64,000 nt of DNA from Flavobacterium sp. Root420 (GTDB lineage: Bacteria > Bacteroidota > Bacteroidia > Flavobacteriales > Flavobacteriaceae), in contig NZ_LMEF01000002.1 in NCBI RefSeq assembly GCF_001427905.1, positions 118,480-182,479 on the forward strand, given 5' to 3'. The notes below the pieces were generated by a model. That model did no database searches and had not been told where the DNA came from. It saw only the letters and a list, made by a program, of their open reading frames with translations. Positions within the stretch are counted from its first letter, which is position 1. Every line of letters starts with the position of its first letter. This document shows positions 32,328 to 42,388 of the stretch, piece by piece. The translations under genes were made by a program, and so were the position numbers.

Positions 32328-35300
32328 TTAAAAATAAGCACGTAACTGAACATTTCCGGTATGAACTGTTGCTCCACTTTCACTCTTACGCCCCTGGTAG
32401 TTTAAATTCACATCCAGAAACTGCGTGATATTTTTCTGCAAGAGCAATTTCCACACTAAGTTCTGACCGGCCTGAAGTCCTTCGAGCATCTGAAAACCTA
32501 CAGAGGAGAATTCATTTCCGTCAAATTTATTTTCATAGAAAGAAAACTCTCCGTTCACCGTAACTTTCTTTTCACCGGCATAAGAAAATGATGTTCCGAG
32601 TCGGTTTTGATGTAAAGTCTCTAAATTTCCAATTTGATTTTCTTTGTTCTGAAATTCATAAAAGAAATCTAAACTGGTATTTTTTGAAAATAAATAACTG
32701 ATTTTTGGAGCAATTTGATAGCCTTTTAAATTATAATTTTTCTCCACAAAATCTTCTGAAACTAAATCGGTTTTAATGGTTTTGGTAAAGAAATTAAACA
32801 ACCAGCTTTTTTGATACAAATGAGTGTATTGCAGTTGATGTGAATTGTTTGTGACCGTTTGCGAACCTACCGAAAGTAAATTTTTTCCTTTATTGACAAG
32901 ATAAGAATACGTAACCGAGTGTTTCTGTTTCCCCCGATTATAAAATAAACTGTTCCTGAAACTCGAATTTAATCCCAAAATATTTTCTTCAGAAGAAGCA
33001 AACGGATTGAGTTCTAATCGTTCGCCTTCGCTTTTTACTTTTCTATCCATTATAAAGGAAGTCTGATTGTAAAAATAAGAAGCAAACTTTTTAAAGCCCT
33101 TTTCATTTTGCCATTGCAAAGGATTCAAGGCAACAGACTGTGAAAACTTATTTTGATTGGTTTTAATGTAAATCTGATTGGGTAAAAAGATTCGGATAAA
33201 TCGTGCCTGATCTGAATATTGGGCGATTTCAAATTCTTCTAATTCCTGAACCCCATTGCCGTTATAATCGTTCCAGGTATAAACCCCCTGACCGGTTGGA
33301 ACTTCAATATAAGTAAATTCCTGTTGCGCAATAGTTCCTGAACTCGTTTCGTAAGCGGTTCCGAGTTGCATTAACTGATTTAAAAAACGGTCATTGTACA
33401 GAATTCTGGAATTTAATGAAGGTTCATTTTTTCTGGAAATATCGGTAAAATCCAAAGTTCTGTAACTTGCATAAACTGCTAAATCTGTTTTTTTGTTCTG
33501 AATTAATTTTGATCGTAAAAAATAGGTTTGTGAATTGTTTACATGTTGTAATAAGCCATTTTGTAAACTATCGTTGCGGCGTTGTAAAAAGCCTAATTCT
33601 ACAAAAACTTTCGTGCTGTCTCCACGACCAACAAAAGCGCCATATTCTGAAAATCTTTGGCTCAGGGCCGAAAACTGATTGGTTACTTTATCTTTTTCCT
33701 GATTGTCTTCAACCTGAAAACTTGCTCCAATCCAGTTTTTTCCAAAATGATATTTGGTTCTGGCCTGATTTCGAATAAATTTTGAAGTTGAAGTAGTAGC
33801 ATCAGAATTTAAAAAACTACCCTGATTTTCAATCGTCCATTTTTTTAATTTGAAAAATGCCGTCGTGGTATGTCGTGCTCCCGAGTAACTTTCAGTATAA
33901 TCTAATTTTTCGAATTGATACGTAAATAAACCAACGTTTGCTGTTTTCTTTTTGGCAAACAAATTAAAATTTAAGCCGGTAACCAAAAGACTTTGATTGC
34001 CAAAAAGAGTGGTATTTAAGTTCCAGTCACGGTTAAATTCAATAGTATACAAACGCTCTACAGATCTGAAATCTTCCTGCACAAATTGGTAATTGGCAAA
34101 TCCGTCTAAAGTCCAGTTTCGGGTAAAAAGTCTTTTTTTGATATTGGTTTTAAGAGCAAGGCCATCGTTATTAGCATCATCAATATTCGAAAATAAATTT
34201 TTATCGTTGCTGCTCATAGCTATTTCAAAATCAACAGCCGTTTTATCGTTTGGGTTATATTTTCCTAAAAAAGTGGCAACCTGAATTTTTATTGGTGCAA
34301 CCAATTGAACGATAGGCTCATAATTTCCTTGCGGAATGCCATTTACCGGAGCAATATATTCGAAAATCCGTTCTACCGTATTACTGTTTTGAATGTTGTA
34401 GTTTCCGAGATTATTCCCCACGAGACTGAATTTTACATTGTACAATACTTCATTGGGATCGCTGGAATATTCATAAACTTCAACCGAATTAAGAATCGTC
34501 TTTTTATACAAAATTTTGTTGTCGGCATATTTGTCCACATAGGCTGATGGTGCAGTCATTAATGCAGGATCATCTCCGGCCTGGCTTAAAACCTGTACCT
34601 GATCTGTCGAAAGATTTTGTTGTAAAGGCTGATTTTTTAAATCGTTTTCAGAATATAAATAACCGCCAAAACTCCAGTTTTTACTTTCATGCGTAGCGCC
34701 GGCGTAGGTAACTAATCGATTATAATTTCGTTCGGAATATTGATATTCGACGTTAATTCTCATTTCAGAAGTAATGGTGAAAAGAGAAGTAAATACGATT
34801 TCACCGGCGTTGTAATCAATCACATAATCGTTGTTTTCACCACGCTTCAGTAAAACACCATTGACATAAACACGCTCCGAACCTGAAATAACCAAAACAT
34901 ACAATTCACCGTTTTGTCCTTTAAGTTTGTATGGCCCCTGATTGCCTTCCTGTCCGGTAAAAGTACTTTTGGCATATTGTCCTTTTACAAAGGCAACCGA
35001 TGCAAAAACGTTGGTTTTGTTTTCGTCAGTACCAAAATTAAAATTGGTTGAAAGACCCTGAACCTTTTTATTAAAACTTAAAAATTGCGTTTTTCTGTTT
35101 TCTAAAAAGACATCGCCTGCGCGAATGTTCCAGTCATCGCTAAAAAGTTCCATAAATATATTATCGAACTGATCCAGCTTTTGAGAATATCCACCATCCT
35201 GCAACGGAATATTACTATCCTGAAGCGAAGCTCGCAGACTCACTTTATCCGATATTTTTCCAGTAATCTGAAGATCTAAATTGGAGTTTAAAACCGTATT

Positions 35301-35759
35301 CTGATTATTTCCGACAGTTACGCCACGTGTAATACTTCCTGAAGTATTTAAGCCATCAAACGGAGTAACTTTTTTCGTGTTTTGATTTTCTATCTTGTAT
35401 AATTTCTCGGTACCAACATCATTACTCACTACCTGGCTTTCTTTATAAAGGCCATATTCTTTAGTTAGAAAATCAGGGTATTTTAAATAATTGACAATTA
35501 AAGTGTCGGATCCTGAAGTGAATTTTTCGTTTAAAAGCAAAGTTCCTTTTTGAAAATCGATTTTATAAAAGGTCGAATCGATAGCTTCGTTTTTGGTATT
35601 TAAAAGCTGAAAAAAACTGGAGTTGATACTGAATTCTTCCAGATGAATGGTATCACGTGTTGCAATTACTTTTTTGGTTTTGTACGATGATTCTGTTTCC
35701 TGAGCGTGAAGTCCAGAAAACCAGAGGATAACCGTTAAAAATAGTAATTTTTTCAACAT
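32328..35759 (-). CDS. Giant outer-membrane barrel protein of unknown function
   Basis: The 1143-residue protein has a signal peptide (about 1-19), a N-terminal domain of about 120 residues (FSINSSFFQLLNTKNEAID, LIVNYLKYPDFLTKEYGL), then a very long series of amphipathic strands with turn motifs and a final strand VQLRAYF. A characteristic block reads RAGDVFLENRKTQFLSFNKK (about residues 215-235). There is no plug or TonB box. Length and strand number suggest a large barrel of the SprA-like or LptD-like kind, but no specific family was recognised. It is monocistronic, 62 bases before the Lys/Ala-rich gene on the same strand. Confidence 0.7.
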   Translation of the reverse strand: MLKKLLFLTVILWFSGLHAQETESSYKTKKVIATRDTIHLEEFSINSSFFQLLNTKNEAIDSTFYKIDFQKGTLLLNEKFTSGSDTLIVNYLKYPDFLTKEYGLYKESQVVSNDVGTEKLYKIENQNTKKVTPFDGLNTSGSITRGVTVGNNQNTVLNSNLDLQITGKISDKVSLRASLQDSNIPLQDGGYSQKLDQFDNIFMELFSDDWNIRAGDVFLENRKTQFLSFNKKVQGLSTNFNFGTDENKTNVFASVAFVKGQYAKSTFTGQEGNQGPYKLKGQNGELYVLVISGSERVYVNGVLLKRGENNDYVIDYNAGEIVFTSLFTITSEMRINVEYQYSERNYNRLVTYAGATHESKNWSFGGYLYSENDLKNQPLQQNLSTDQVQVLSQAGDDPALMTAPSAYVDKYADNKILYKKTILNSVEVYEYSSDPNEVLYNVKFSLVGNNLGNYNIQNSNTVERIFEYIAPVNGIPQGNYEPIVQLVAPIKIQVATFLGKYNPNDKTAVDFEIAMSSNDKNLFSNIDDANNDGLALKTNIKKRLFTRNWTLDGFANYQFVQEDFRSVERLYTIEFNRDWNLNTTLFGNQSLLVTGLNFNLFAKKKTANVGLFTYQFEKLDYTESYSGARHTTTAFFKLKKWTIENQGSFLNSDATTSTSKFIRNQARTKYHFGKNWIGASFQVEDNQEKDKVTNQFSALSQRFSEYGAFVGRGDSTKVFVELGFLQRRNDSLQNGLLQHVNNSQTYFLRSKLIQNKKTDLAVYASYRTLDFTDISRKNEPSLNSRILYNDRFLNQLMQLGTAYETSSGTIAQQEFTYIEVPTGQGVYTWNDYNGNGVQELEEFEIAQYSDQARFIRIFLPNQIYIKTNQNKFSQSVALNPLQWQNEKGFKKFASYFYNQTSFIMDRKVKSEGERLELNPFASSEENILGLNSSFRNSLFYNRGKQKHSVTYSYLVNKGKNLLSVGSQTVTNNSHQLQYTHLYQKSWLFNFFTKTIKTDLVSEDFVEKNYNLKGYQIAPKISYLFSKNTSLDFFYEFQNKENQIGNLETLHQNRLGTSFSYAGEKKVTVNGEFSFYENKFDGNEFSSVGFQMLEGLQAGQNLVWKLLLQKNITQFLDVNLNYQGRKSESGATVHTGNVQLRAYF

Positions 35760-35966
35760 AAATACTTTAACTCTAAAAAGCCAAAAGTAGTATTTATAAT
35801 TGGGAAATGCGGGGTGGTAAATTTTAGTTTTATTGGCTAATAAGTGGGATTACAGCTGTATTTGGCAAATTTTATAAAAATGACTATAGCAGCAATTAAT
35901 AATGAAATTGTAATTATGACAGTAATATTTTGAAATTTTATTCTCAGCGTACGTCAATCTTTTTTA

Positions 35967-35974
35967 TAGCTTTG
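35967..35974 (+). promoter_or_regulatory. -7 element for the AraC-type gene
   Basis: TAGCTTTG is an exact TAnnTTTG, 23 bases before the ATG at 35998. No TTG lies at the usual -33 position. Confidence 0.5.
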
Positions 35975-35997
35975 TCCTGATAAAATAAACTTAAATC

Positions 35998-37059
35998 ATG
36001 GATACAGGCAAAGAACTTTTATTCTTTTTTAGTGCTTTGGGAGTTTTCAACGGAATTATTTTGGGAGTTTATTTCTTCTTCTTTACCAAGAAAAAATACC
36101 TGACTAATTATTTTCTGGGAGCGCTTTTATTCGCATTAAGTATACGAATTGGGAAATCTGTATTTGTATACTTTGATTCGGCTTTGCCAAAAATGTATTT
36201 ACAATTTGGGCTTACGGCTTGTTTTTTTATTGGTCCTTGTTTGTATTATTTTCTTAAATCGGCAATTGAAGAAATCAATATAATGCCAAAATCCTGGAAA
36301 TTCACACTTTTATTCTGGGCGATACTTATTATTAATATTGGCGTTATCTTTCCGTATGAACATTACCCAAAACTTTGGGGAGGTTATTTTATAAGAATTA
36401 TTTATTTGCAATGGTTTGTTTACATTGTTTTTTCAGGTTTTGCAATCAAAGATATATTGGTGAAAATCATAAGCAGAAGACACAAGGCAACTCCGGCAGA
36501 AACTTGGTTTGGAATGCTTTTTCTAGGTAATTTTTTATTATTTCTTTTCTATTTTCTGTCAATAATGGGAGCTCCGGGAGCAACTTACATAAGTGGAGCA
36601 GTAGTTTTTTCTTTTATTTTGTATTTAATTATTTCGATTCTTTTATACCGAAAAAAGACAGACGATTTGTTTCTTTTGAATAATCAGAAATATTCTGGTA
36701 AAAAAATAGATTCGGCAGAAGCAGCAATTTTATCTGAAAAACTTGAAAATGTAATGAATGCAAAAAGTTTGTATAAAAACCCAAATTTAAGCTTGCAGGA
36801 TTTATCACAAGAACTCAATATTTCAAGCCATCAATTATCACAGTTTTTAAATAATAATCTGAATAAGAATTTTACCAGTTTTGTCAATGAATTCAGAATA
36901 AATGAAGCTTGTAAAATCATTACATCAAATGATAAATTTACATTAGAAGCTGTAGGTTATGATGTTGGTTTTAATTCTAAATCGACTTTCTTTTCAGCCT
37001 TTAAAAAACATACCGGAACAACGCCGCTAAATTATCAACTTCAGGCTTTACAAGTATAA
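35998..37059 (+). CDS. Membrane-anchored AraC-family regulator
   Basis: The 353-residue protein has seven predicted membrane helices in its first ~220 residues (starting ELLFFFSALGVFNGIILGVY), a short linker and a C-terminal AraC/XylS DNA-binding domain (about 245-350) with two helix-turn-helices: LSLQDLSQELNISSHQLSQF and LEAVGYDVGFNSKSTFFSAF, ending TPLNYQLQ. This architecture is common in Bacteroidota. It lies just upstream of an outer-membrane receptor on the same strand, its probable target. The ligand for the membrane part is unknown. Confidence 0.87.
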   Translation: MDTGKELLFFFSALGVFNGIILGVYFFFFTKKKYLTNYFLGALLFALSIRIGKSVFVYFDSALPKMYLQFGLTACFFIGPCLYYFLKSAIEEINIMPKSWKFTLLFWAILIINIGVIFPYEHYPKLWGGYFIRIIYLQWFVYIVFSGFAIKDILVKIISRRHKATPAETWFGMLFLGNFLLFLFYFLSIMGAPGATYISGAVVFSFILYLIISILLYRKKTDDLFLLNNQKYSGKKIDSAEAAILSEKLENVMNAKSLYKNPNLSLQDLSQELNISSHQLSQFLNNNLNKNFTSFVNEFRINEACKIITSNDKFTLEAVGYDVGFNSKSTFFSAFKKHTGTTPLNYQLQALQV

Positions 37060-37174
37060 AACGAAGTGTGAATTTATAAATTCGTACTCCTGATTTCTCT
37101 TTTGGTTACCTCATTTTGTGATTAAGAATTGACTTTTGTTTCAGATAAAGTCAAATTTTAAATCGCCAAAGTTT

Positions 37175-39352
37175 ATGAGATTCCTAGTTTCAGTTCTCTT
37201 CTCTATTTATTGCCTGTTTTTGTATTCAACAAAAGCAAATGCACAAACGACACAAACCATTTCAGATAAGGTTGCAAACAAGAATAATGAATTAAATGAG
37301 GTTGTCATTAAAAAACAAACGCCATTAGTAAAGTATTCTTCAAACGGAACAATAGAAGTAAACGTGGCCAACACATTGCTTTCGACAAGCAGTTCTGTAA
37401 ATGAATTATTAGGCAGGGTTCCGAATGTGATTTTTGCTGAAGGGCAAATTAGTGTACTCGGAAAAGGGGAGGCAATAATTTACCTTAACGGGATATTGAT
37501 TAATTACGAAAGGTTTGCTGCAATCCCAGTTTCGCAGATCTCGAAAATTGAAGTAATTTCAAATCCGTCGTCAAAATATGATGCCGAAGGAAAAGCCGTA
37601 GTCAATATTATTACCAAAAAAAATATCGAAAACGGAATTATGGGAACCGCAACGCAGCAGGTAACTGTTTCAGAATTTGCCGGAACAAGTACAAATACAC
37701 TTTTGGATTTTAATTATACCAAAGGGAAATTTTCTTTTATAACCAATTATGGATTGCAATTAGGAAAAGGGAGAGAACTTTTATTTACAACAAGAACGCG
37801 TCCAAATCCCGATGAATTTATGAGATCAGAATTAACAACAGACTGGAAACGTCAGTTTAATAATCATTCTAATTTCGGATTTGGATTGCAATATGCTTTT
37901 TCAGACAAAGATTATATTTCTTTGGCTTACAGCGGAAATATCGAAGATTTAGGCGGCATTGTAGAAAGCCGAAATTCAATTGAAGATAATGCCGGAACTA
38001 ACTTTTATGCGACGGATATTGCCAAAAATGATGTTCTGCTCAATCAGTTTATCAATTTAAATTATAATGTTATTACAGATACTAAAGGTTCGTCCTTATT
38101 TATCGGAACCCAATATTCGAATTATAATGGAACTGTAAAGGATTTTATTGATGAAAATAGTTTGGTTGATGAAGCAAATACGGAGCGATATTTAAAGAAT
38201 AATGTTGTGAATGGTATAAATATAATTATGGCACAGGCCGATTATTCTAAAAAAAATAATGAAAATACAAAACTCGAAACAGGAGCGAAGTACAGTTACG
38301 CTACTATAAAGTCAGGAACTGATTTTTTAATTGCAAGTCCTGAAGAAATGAATTTTGTTTTGGATGACAAACTCTCAAGTGATTTTTCGTATAAAGAAAA
38401 AATTGGCGCGGTGTATTTTAATTACGGAAATTCGATTGGCGAAAAGGTTAATTTTTCTGTTGGCGCGCGAGGTGAATGGACCAATTATGAATTGTTTACA
38501 AACGCAAACGGAATTCAGAAATTCAGTAAAAGTTATGGTAATATTTTCCCCAACTTGCTTTTAAATTTCGATTTCTCGGATGATCTAAAAGCACACGCAT
38601 CTTATGTTTCCACAATTACGAGACCAAGATATCAGGCGTTAAATCCGTATGTTATTTATCAGGATCCGTTTACGACTATCGAAGGGAATCCTAATTTACT
38701 TCCGGAAAAAGTTCATGCATTTGAAATTGGTGTTATGTACAGGAAGTTTGATTTTAAAATAGGTTATACTTATAAAACAGATCCCATTGGTGGTGCGGCT
38801 TTAAGAGGTAATACACTCAATAGTTATATCTTGAGATCCTTAAATTTAGAAAAAGAACATACTTTTTTTACCTCACTTTCAAAATCATTTACAGTCAAAT
38901 GGTGGAATTCGACCAATACTGTAAGTATGAATTTAACGAAAGCTGTTGATAACGTTTATGAATATGTGTCAGGACCGGTAAAACCTCAAATATATTTGTA
39001 TTCTAACAATACATTTTCGATTCCAAACCTTTTTAAAATTCAATTACTTGCCTGGTATCTTGGCGATAAAAGTTACGGATTGCGCAGCGACAATAGTCGA
39101 TCTACAGTAGCCTTGGGAATTGAAAGGAATTTTTTTAAGGAGGCGCTAAAACTTAATTTCACTGCAAATGATATTTTTCATGACTTTATGGTTTCAGGAG
39201 ATTATAACGTTGGGCAAACTCAAATATATTATCATAGAACTTATACAACTAACTACTTTAGATTTACTGCCACCTATAGTTTTGGGAATTCGAAGAAAAC
39301 AAATTACAAGAAATCAGAAATTGAGCAAACTGAGAATAGTAGGGCGAGGTAA
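37175..39352 (+). CDS. Outer-membrane beta-barrel receptor (TonB-receptor-like)
   Basis: The 725-residue protein has a signal peptide (MRFLVSVLFSIYCLFLYSTK to about residue 25), a plug-like region (SSVNELLGRVPNVIFAEG, GEAIIYLNGILINY, SQISKIEVISNPSSKYDAEG) and an outer-membrane beta-barrel family 3 domain (about 330-720). It lacks the N-terminal carboxypeptidase-like domain. Plug motifs such as NGILIN replace the usual DG. It probably imports or signals a small ligand, with control by the AraC-type regulator encoded before it. The ATG at 37175 starts the signal peptide; a TTG at 37136 adds a basic stretch and sits in a TTTTG promoter-like sequence. Confidence 0.8.
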   Translation: MRFLVSVLFSIYCLFLYSTKANAQTTQTISDKVANKNNELNEVVIKKQTPLVKYSSNGTIEVNVANTLLSTSSSVNELLGRVPNVIFAEGQISVLGKGEAIIYLNGILINYERFAAIPVSQISKIEVISNPSSKYDAEGKAVVNIITKKNIENGIMGTATQQVTVSEFAGTSTNTLLDFNYTKGKFSFITNYGLQLGKGRELLFTTRTRPNPDEFMRSELTTDWKRQFNNHSNFGFGLQYAFSDKDYISLAYSGNIEDLGGIVESRNSIEDNAGTNFYATDIAKNDVLLNQFINLNYNVITDTKGSSLFIGTQYSNYNGTVKDFIDENSLVDEANTERYLKNNVVNGINIIMAQADYSKKNNENTKLETGAKYSYATIKSGTDFLIASPEEMNFVLDDKLSSDFSYKEKIGAVYFNYGNSIGEKVNFSVGARGEWTNYELFTNANGIQKFSKSYGNIFPNLLLNFDFSDDLKAHASYVSTITRPRYQALNPYVIYQDPFTTIEGNPNLLPEKVHAFEIGVMYRKFDFKIGYTYKTDPIGGAALRGNTLNSYILRSLNLEKEHTFFTSLSKSFTVKWWNSTNTVSMNLTKAVDNVYEYVSGPVKPQIYLYSNNTFSIPNLFKIQLLAWYLGDKSYGLRSDNSRSTVALGIERNFFKEALKLNFTANDIFHDFMVSGDYNVGQTQIYYHRTYTTNYFRFTATYSFGNSKKTNYKKSEIEQTENSRAR

Positions 39353-39353
39353 A

Positions 39354-39581
39354 TTACCCGATATATCTTGACAGTATAAGTAAAACAAGTATTAATATTA
39401 CCGCAAAGAAAACCGAGTTTGGGTTGCCAAAATTAATGGTCCAGCCCATTTGTTTTATTCGTTTTGGAGGAAATATTCTTTTGTCCTGCGGATTGTAGTA
39501 GAAGATACCCCAGATCCAATTTTTAGGATCGTTGTGCCAGTTGTTTTTTTCTTCTTCGGATGGTTCTTGATTGTATTTCAT
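39354..39581 (-). CDS. DUF5808 small membrane protein
   Basis: The 75-residue protein shows the DUF5808 signature: a hydrophilic N-terminus with NDPKNWIWGIFYYNPQDKRI (about 17-36), then KRIKQMGWTINFGNP and one C-terminal helix (about 57-73). Function is unknown. It converges on the receptor gene, with its stop just after the receptor's. The ATG at 39581 is the only start. Confidence 0.78.
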   Translation of the reverse strand: MKYNQEPSEEEKNNWHNDPKNWIWGIFYYNPQDKRIFPPKRIKQMGWTINFGNPNSVFFAVILILVLLILSRYIG

Positions 39582-39813
39582 TATTTAAAGATATAAGTTT
39601 TACAAACAATTAAAAACAATGCATATTTAATATTTGAAATATGCTTCTATAAATTTTTTAGCTATAACTCTTTTTAGGAATGTAAACAGCACTTATGATT
39701 ATATTTAATTGTTACGTTTTCGAATATTCTTTTTATTTAAAAAATAAAAATGTATACTTGTTGTCAATTTAACCACAAGTTGAAATGGAATATTTTCGAT
39801 AGTCAATTGAGAA

Positions 39814-39821
39814 TATTTTTG
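39814..39821 (+). promoter_or_regulatory. -7 element for the GH74 gene
   Basis: TATTTTTG matches TAnnTTTG, 30 bases before the GH74 start. There is no clear -33 TTG, so an activator may be needed, as expected for a polysaccharide-degradation gene. Confidence 0.4.
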
Positions 39822-39851
39822 ATCTAAGAATTTACTTAAACCACAATTTAA

Positions 39852-42287
39852 ATGATTACTAAAATGAAGAAAAACTATTTTTTACTTTTTTTATTGCTTC
39901 TGGCTTCCTGGTCAGGAAAAGCACAAAATGTATGGAAGAATGTTCAGATAGGAGGAGGGGGTTTTGTATCTGGAATTATTACCAGTAAAAATGATGCAGA
40001 TTTAAAATATGCCAGAACTGATGTTGGCGGTGCTTACAGATGGGATGCTGCTAATAAAAAATGGATCTCTTTGCTGGATTGGCTAAGTATAGATCAGGTT
40101 GGTTATTTTGGCGTTGAATCGTTGGCAATAGATCCACAAAATAATAATGTGGTTTACTTATTGGTTGGAACCAGTTATTTTAATAATGGAAAAACGGCTA
40201 TTTTAAAATCCACAAATAAAGGAAATACATTTACTGAAATTGAAGTGACTTCTAAATTTAAAGCACACGGTAATGGTATGGGGCGTTCGAATGGTGAACG
40301 TTTAGCTGTTGATCCAAATAATTCGAATATTATTTATTGCGGAACCAGAAACAATGGTATTTTTCAAAGTATTGATGCCGGTTTGACCTGGAATAAGTTG
40401 TCAGGTTTTCCAGTTACGACAACTTCAAATGAAAATGGGGTATGTTTTGTTGTTTTAGATCCGGCTTCGGTTTCAGGAGGTAAAACACAAACTATTTATG
40501 CCGGGGTTTCACAAGTTGGAGCCTCTAATCTATACAAAAGTATTGATGGCGGAATTAGCTGGACTGCTGTTTCAGGAGCCACAACATCTTATATGCCGCA
40601 GCGTGCTGTTTTAGATTCAAATCGATCTTTATTGATTGCTTATGCTGACCTGGAAGGACCCTGGAATGGAACCCAAGGGAAAATATCAAAATTAAGCAGT
40701 ACAGGAATTTTTACAGACATTACGCCAGCTGGTGTTACAAGGCCGTTTGGAGGTATTGATGTAGATCCGGCAAATCCACAACGATTAATCGCTTCAACGA
40801 CAAACACATGGTCGTTCCAATATACTACTTCTGGGGGGACAGCTGTATATGGTGATCATTTTTATGTAAGTACAGACGGAGGAACTAATTGGAGAGATTT
40901 AGTTGGTAATTCCGGATTTTCTTTTGAAACTAATGGCTGTACATGGGTTAGCGGTCAGTCAATACACTGGGCAACAGATTTTAAATTTAACCCGACAAAT
41001 ACATCTCAGGCAAGTATTGTTTCAGGAAACGGACTTTTTACTTGCGATGATATTAATGCAGTTAAAACTACCTGGAAATTTGATGCAATCGGTATTGAAG
41101 AATCAGTTCCTTTAGATTTAATAAGTATTCCATCTGGTCCATTAATGAGTGTAATTGGCGATTTTGACGGATTTAAACATACAGATGTAACTGTTTTTGC
41201 TCCGCAACATGCTCCGACTATGGGTACTTCAACTTCTATTTCGTATGCTGCAGGAAACACAAACAAAATTGTGAGGTTAGGAGAGTTCATGTATTATTCC
41301 GGAAATCAAGGTGCGACATGGACCAAAACTACAGCGGCCTTAATGGGACAAAAAGGCAGAGCAGCCTTGTCTTATGATGGTAATACCATTTTGCATTGTC
41401 CTTCCGGTGCAACAAGTATATATCGTTCTGTTGATAACGGAACTACATGGACAACCTGTAACGGTATAAGTGTTAGTGATGCAATCCCGTTTTCTGATCA
41501 TGTAACCAATAATAAGTTTTATGTTTATGATCAATCAACAGGATTGATGATGATTAGTACTGATGGAGGAGTTAATTTTGTTTCTGGAGGTAATGCTGGT
41601 TCTGGGGGTTCAAAATTAATTCGAACTGTTCCCGGTAATGCAGGACACATCTGGATTGCAATGAATGGTGGAGGTTTAAAACGTTCAATTGATGGCGGTC
41701 TGACTTTTGTTGTTCCTTCAGCAAATGTAACAGCTGCATCAGCTGTAGGTATTGGTAAAGCATCTCCTGGAAAAACATATCCATCTATATATATTTGGGG
41801 AACAGTAAATGGAGTTACCGGTGTGTTTCGTTCTATTGATGAGGGCGTTACATGGCTTCGTGTAAATGATGATGCGTATGAGTTTGGCGGAACAGGAAAT
41901 GGTAATTTTGTAATTGGTGATATGAATACTTTTGGAAGGGTTTATATGAGTACCGTAGGAAGAGGAATTGTTTATACCGACGGCGATGTAAATCTTGGGA
42001 TTTCTGATAACGAATTTAAGAATGATACTCAGATATTCTCTGTAAAAGCGCATCCTAATCCAATGAAAGATTATGTGGTATTAGAACTGCCTGATTATAC
42101 AAACGGAACTCTGGTTAATATTCAGGTTTATGATTTATTAGGGAAATTGATAAAGCAAGATATGTATACGGTTTCAAATAATACTGTGACATTGTTCTCT
42201 AATGATTTATCAAATCAACATGGTATATTATTGGTAAAAGTAAAAACCAGCAACGGAAAATCAGGTATTGTAAAAATTATAAAATAA
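39852..42287 (+). CDS. Secreted GH74-type xyloglucanase with T9SS sorting domain
   Basis: The 811-residue protein has a signal peptide (to about residue 25, SGKAQ), two tandem seven-bladed beta-propeller regions, and a type A sorting domain at the end (about 735-811; VKAHPNPMKDYVVLELPDY, QVYDLLGKLIKQD). The GH74 signature is YARTDVGGAYRW, with Asp at about residue 57 as catalytic base, and VIGDFDGF (about residue 436) as the partner Asp. GH74 enzymes cut xyloglucan inside the chain or from its reducing end. The gene is not within a PUL: no SusCD pair lies near. An alternative start at 39864 gives the same signal peptide. Confidence 0.9.
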   Translation: MITKMKKNYFLLFLLLLASWSGKAQNVWKNVQIGGGGFVSGIITSKNDADLKYARTDVGGAYRWDAANKKWISLLDWLSIDQVGYFGVESLAIDPQNNNVVYLLVGTSYFNNGKTAILKSTNKGNTFTEIEVTSKFKAHGNGMGRSNGERLAVDPNNSNIIYCGTRNNGIFQSIDAGLTWNKLSGFPVTTTSNENGVCFVVLDPASVSGGKTQTIYAGVSQVGASNLYKSIDGGISWTAVSGATTSYMPQRAVLDSNRSLLIAYADLEGPWNGTQGKISKLSSTGIFTDITPAGVTRPFGGIDVDPANPQRLIASTTNTWSFQYTTSGGTAVYGDHFYVSTDGGTNWRDLVGNSGFSFETNGCTWVSGQSIHWATDFKFNPTNTSQASIVSGNGLFTCDDINAVKTTWKFDAIGIEESVPLDLISIPSGPLMSVIGDFDGFKHTDVTVFAPQHAPTMGTSTSISYAAGNTNKIVRLGEFMYYSGNQGATWTKTTAALMGQKGRAALSYDGNTILHCPSGATSIYRSVDNGTTWTTCNGISVSDAIPFSDHVTNNKFYVYDQSTGLMMISTDGGVNFVSGGNAGSGGSKLIRTVPGNAGHIWIAMNGGGLKRSIDGGLTFVVPSANVTAASAVGIGKASPGKTYPSIYIWGTVNGVTGVFRSIDEGVTWLRVNDDAYEFGGTGNGNFVIGDMNTFGRVYMSTVGRGIVYTDGDVNLGISDNEFKNDTQIFSVKAHPNPMKDYVVLELPDYTNGTLVNIQVYDLLGKLIKQDMYTVSNNTVTLFSNDLSNQHGILLVKVKTSNGKSGIVKIIK

Positions 42288-42314
42288 AAATACCTTTTTT
42301 GAATTGGCTGATTG

Positions 42315-42356
42315 AAAAAATAAAGGTCTCACTTTTTGGTGAGACCTTTATTTTTT
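42315..42356. terminator. Bidirectional terminator between convergent genes
   Basis: AAAAAATAAAGGTCTCAC pairs exactly with its complement across TTTTTG, with A and T runs on either side. It serves both the GH74 gene and the aspartate kinase gene on the other strand. Confidence 0.85.
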
Positions 42357-42388
42357 ATGCTGAATTTAATAATATAACCTGTCTAAAA

